A stretch of 5,874 nucleotides of DNA from assembly GCA_964483635.1 (NCBI GenBank), contig CAZABS010000044.1:1-5874 (forward strand), given 5' to 3'. Positions 4,376 through 5,874 of the stretch are shown here, one piece after another; position 1 is the stretch's first letter; each line of letters starts with the position of its first letter. The DNA comes from CAZABS01 sp964483635. GTDB taxonomy: Bacteria > Patescibacteriota > Minisyncoccia > Moranbacterales > UBA1568. The notes below the pieces were generated by a model. That model was not told where the DNA came from, ran no database searches, and was given only the letters and a program-made list of their open reading frames with translations. The position numbers were made by a program, and so were the translations under genes.

Positions 4376-5874
4376 CTATGGTTCAATTTCTGAAGATGGT
4401 TGTCCGATGATTCTATAATAAACAAACCATTCATCCTCATGCACTAACTCAAACTTCTTCTGCAGGAGATTCTTCTCCCAGAGTTTCGTGGCAATATAGT
4501 CCATCGAATTTTTTTTATCAGCAAATACCCACGTGGCGTACTTCGCGGGATTTTTGATCGACTCAGTCCAGTACCGACCCGACCCCTCATAGATGAATTG
4601 CTTGATGGGGAAACCGGACTGAAAGATAATCGGGTCATTCGCCGCCCCAGAAATCAGGATTTTTTCATCTGGATTCTCCACATTGTCCCGCAGCCAATGA
4701 GCCGCCGCTCGCAAGTCTTTTCGCGCCATTCCCTCCTTCGCGTCTTGGAGCGTCACTGGTTCATATGAAAATGGATAGACAATCGCCGCAAGCACGATGA
4801 GCGAGAGAGAGAACTGCCACAATCTATTGCGATACATGAACAGGAACGGGATCGCGATCGCAATGAACGGCAGTGTCATGACACCATAGCGGACATTGAA
4901 CCAACCAGTCCCCAAGACGCCTGGCATGAAGAGAATCGTGTGTCCGAGATAAAGAGAAAGAATGTTGAAGAAAAACGGTGTGATAAGCAAAAGAAATGCA
5001 AACTTCATTTTCCATGAAATCTGCTTCTGGATGAAAAGCACCATCATACCAAATGCTGATAAGAGAACGAGTGGAAAGCCGGTACAAAACATGACGGCAA
5101 TTGCATAAATCTTCCCTGAGAGTAACGCGTCATGCTGGGTAACCAAGAGCCCATTCACGGAAAAGTTCTCCTGTTGCGTATGAGCCGAGAAAGGGCCAAA
5201 AGCGAAATAGAGCGGATCGCCAAAGATTGCCCAGTTCCAGATTACCCAGAGGAAGATACCAAATCCACCCAAAAAACAGAAAGCGAGAACGCTCCCCTCT
5301 GTTTTCCGCCAGCCCTTGTCTCGCCATGTAATTATGAGTAAGGCAATTGATTCAAAGAATAGCAAGATCCATCCCTCATACCGCACCAGCGTAGCCAGCA
5401 TAATCCAAAACGCAGACTTTATGAGCGATATATCAGTTTGATTTTTGATCCAGAAAAAGAAATAATAGGCACTCGCCATCATGGTTGAGAGAAGTAAAAG
5501 CTCAGTCATGGATGTCGATTGGAGATAGAGAATATTTGGGTTAAGCGCAAAAATTGCCACTCCCGCAATTCGCCCGAGTACTGGGATATTGAGTTCTTTG
5601 AGAAGTTTGAAAATTAAGACTCCAGCAGTCACATAGGAAATCATGCTCACCAGAGCGCCCGAAAGCCCCGAGTGCCACATGAAATCACTCCAGATAGTAG
5701 GAAGCATCAGAAGATGCGGAAGTGGAAGCCAGATACTTCCTATCTGAGCAAAACCAGGCGTGAGGTTGTCGATGATACGCCTGGCGATGTTGAGATGCGA
5801 CTGTGAATCACTGTAGGCGAGCCCTAATCCGTTTTGGTAGTAATACCAAAACGCTCCCAGAGAAAGAAACGTGA
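4376..5874 (-). CDS. Multi-pass membrane glycosyltransferase, GT39/ArnT-like (5' end outside window)
   Basis: The frame is open from the right edge (first full codon at 5872-5870), so 498 residues are visible and the true start lies beyond the window. The ATG at 5707 is internal: the 55 residues before it carry the family's key first-loop motif. That motif is YSDSQSHLNIARR with probable catalytic Asp22, followed by TPGFAQIGSIWLPLPHLLMLP. NPNILYLQSTSMTE (visible residues 111-124) and LVRYEGW (162-168) are further hallmarks of polyprenyl-phosphate-sugar-dependent GT-C enzymes (GT39, PMT_2/ArnT). About ten hydrophobic segments follow up to near residue 370. A C-terminal soluble domain of about 125 residues then runs from DLRAAAHWL to YYRIIG. 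The expected role is transfer of a sugar from a lipid-phosphate carrier to a protein or glycan on the outer face of the membrane; donor and acceptor cannot be read from the sequence. It is followed three bases later by the glycosidase-like gene. Confidence 0.88.
   Translation of the reverse strand, partial: TFLSLGAFWYYYQNGLGLAYSDSQSHLNIARRIIDNLTPGFAQIGSIWLPLPHLLMLPTIWSDFMWHSGLSGALVSMISYVTAGVLIFKLLKELNIPVLGRIAGVAIFALNPNILYLQSTSMTELLLLSTMMASAYYFFFWIKNQTDISLIKSAFWIMLATLVRYEGWILLFFESIALLIITWRDKGWRKTEGSVLAFCFLGGFGIFLWVIWNWAIFGDPLYFAFGPFSAHTQQENFSVNGLLVTQHDALLSGKIYAIAVMFCTGFPLVLLSAFGMMVLFIQKQISWKMKFAFLLLITPFFFNILSLYLGHTILFMPGVLGTGWFNVRYGVMTLPFIAIAIPFLFMYRNRLWQFSLSLIVLAAIVYPFSYEPVTLQDAKEGMARKDLRAAAHWLRDNVENPDEKILISGAANDPIIFQSGFPIKQFIYEGSGRYWTESIKNPAKYATWVFADKKNSMDYIATKLWEKNLLQKKFELVHEDEWFVYYRIIGQPSSEIEP

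Noticed and set aside
1..5874. CRISPR array, tRNA, rRNA, insertion sequence or integrase
   Set aside because: No regularly spaced repeats, cloverleaf-like segments, rRNA-like stretches, transposase motifs or terminal inverted repeats with target duplications were seen.

Overview
This window looks like bacterial chromosome, with every well-supported gene on the minus strand, so read right to left. Nothing in it fixes the taxon. The GT39-like membrane glycosyltransferase, the membrane-anchored glycosidase-like protein with a CarboxypepD-reg-type tail, the Gram-positive-type LexA box and the gene style fit a Patescibacteria (CPR) genome, but that is an inference from family resemblance. Stop codons are standard (TAG, TGA and TAA all end genes), so there is no sign of code reassignment.

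Layout from right to left. (1) 5874-4376: a multi-pass GT39-type glycosyltransferase whose 5' end lies beyond the window; the reading frame stays open to the right edge. (2) 4372-3053: a signal-anchored protein with a probable TIM-barrel glycosidase domain and a C-terminal beta-sandwich, three bases after gene 1, so the two are probably co-translated and act on surface glycan. (3) 3023-2994: a promoter with a perfect LexA/DinR-type operator (GAAC-N4-GTTC) filling the space between -35 and -10. (4) 2962-2387: a LexA-type repressor with a winged-helix N-terminus and a self-cleaving S24 domain that is strikingly UmuD-like around the cleavage site. (5) 2383-1073: a Y-family translesion polymerase, again three bases downstream, closed by a Rho-independent terminator at 1033-1014. 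Items 3-5 form a compact self-regulated SOS mutagenesis cassette.

The left 1 kb is less familiar. A long strand-biased hairpin (943-976) and a candidate promoter (930-902) precede a 142-residue protein of unknown function (805-377). That protein is made of two diverged copies of one ~53-residue unit, and its ribosome binding site is embedded in a perfect 16-bp palindrome. It ends at a tandem hairpin terminator. Next come an extended -10 promoter bracketed by an 8-bp inverted repeat and a 39-residue single-span membrane ORF (233-114). A possible plus-strand gene tail enters from the left edge and stops at 113, directly against the stop codon of the small ORF.

The points most worth checking are the LexA/UmuD hybrid with its operator, the duplicated-domain protein, and the small membrane ORF with its promoter architecture.
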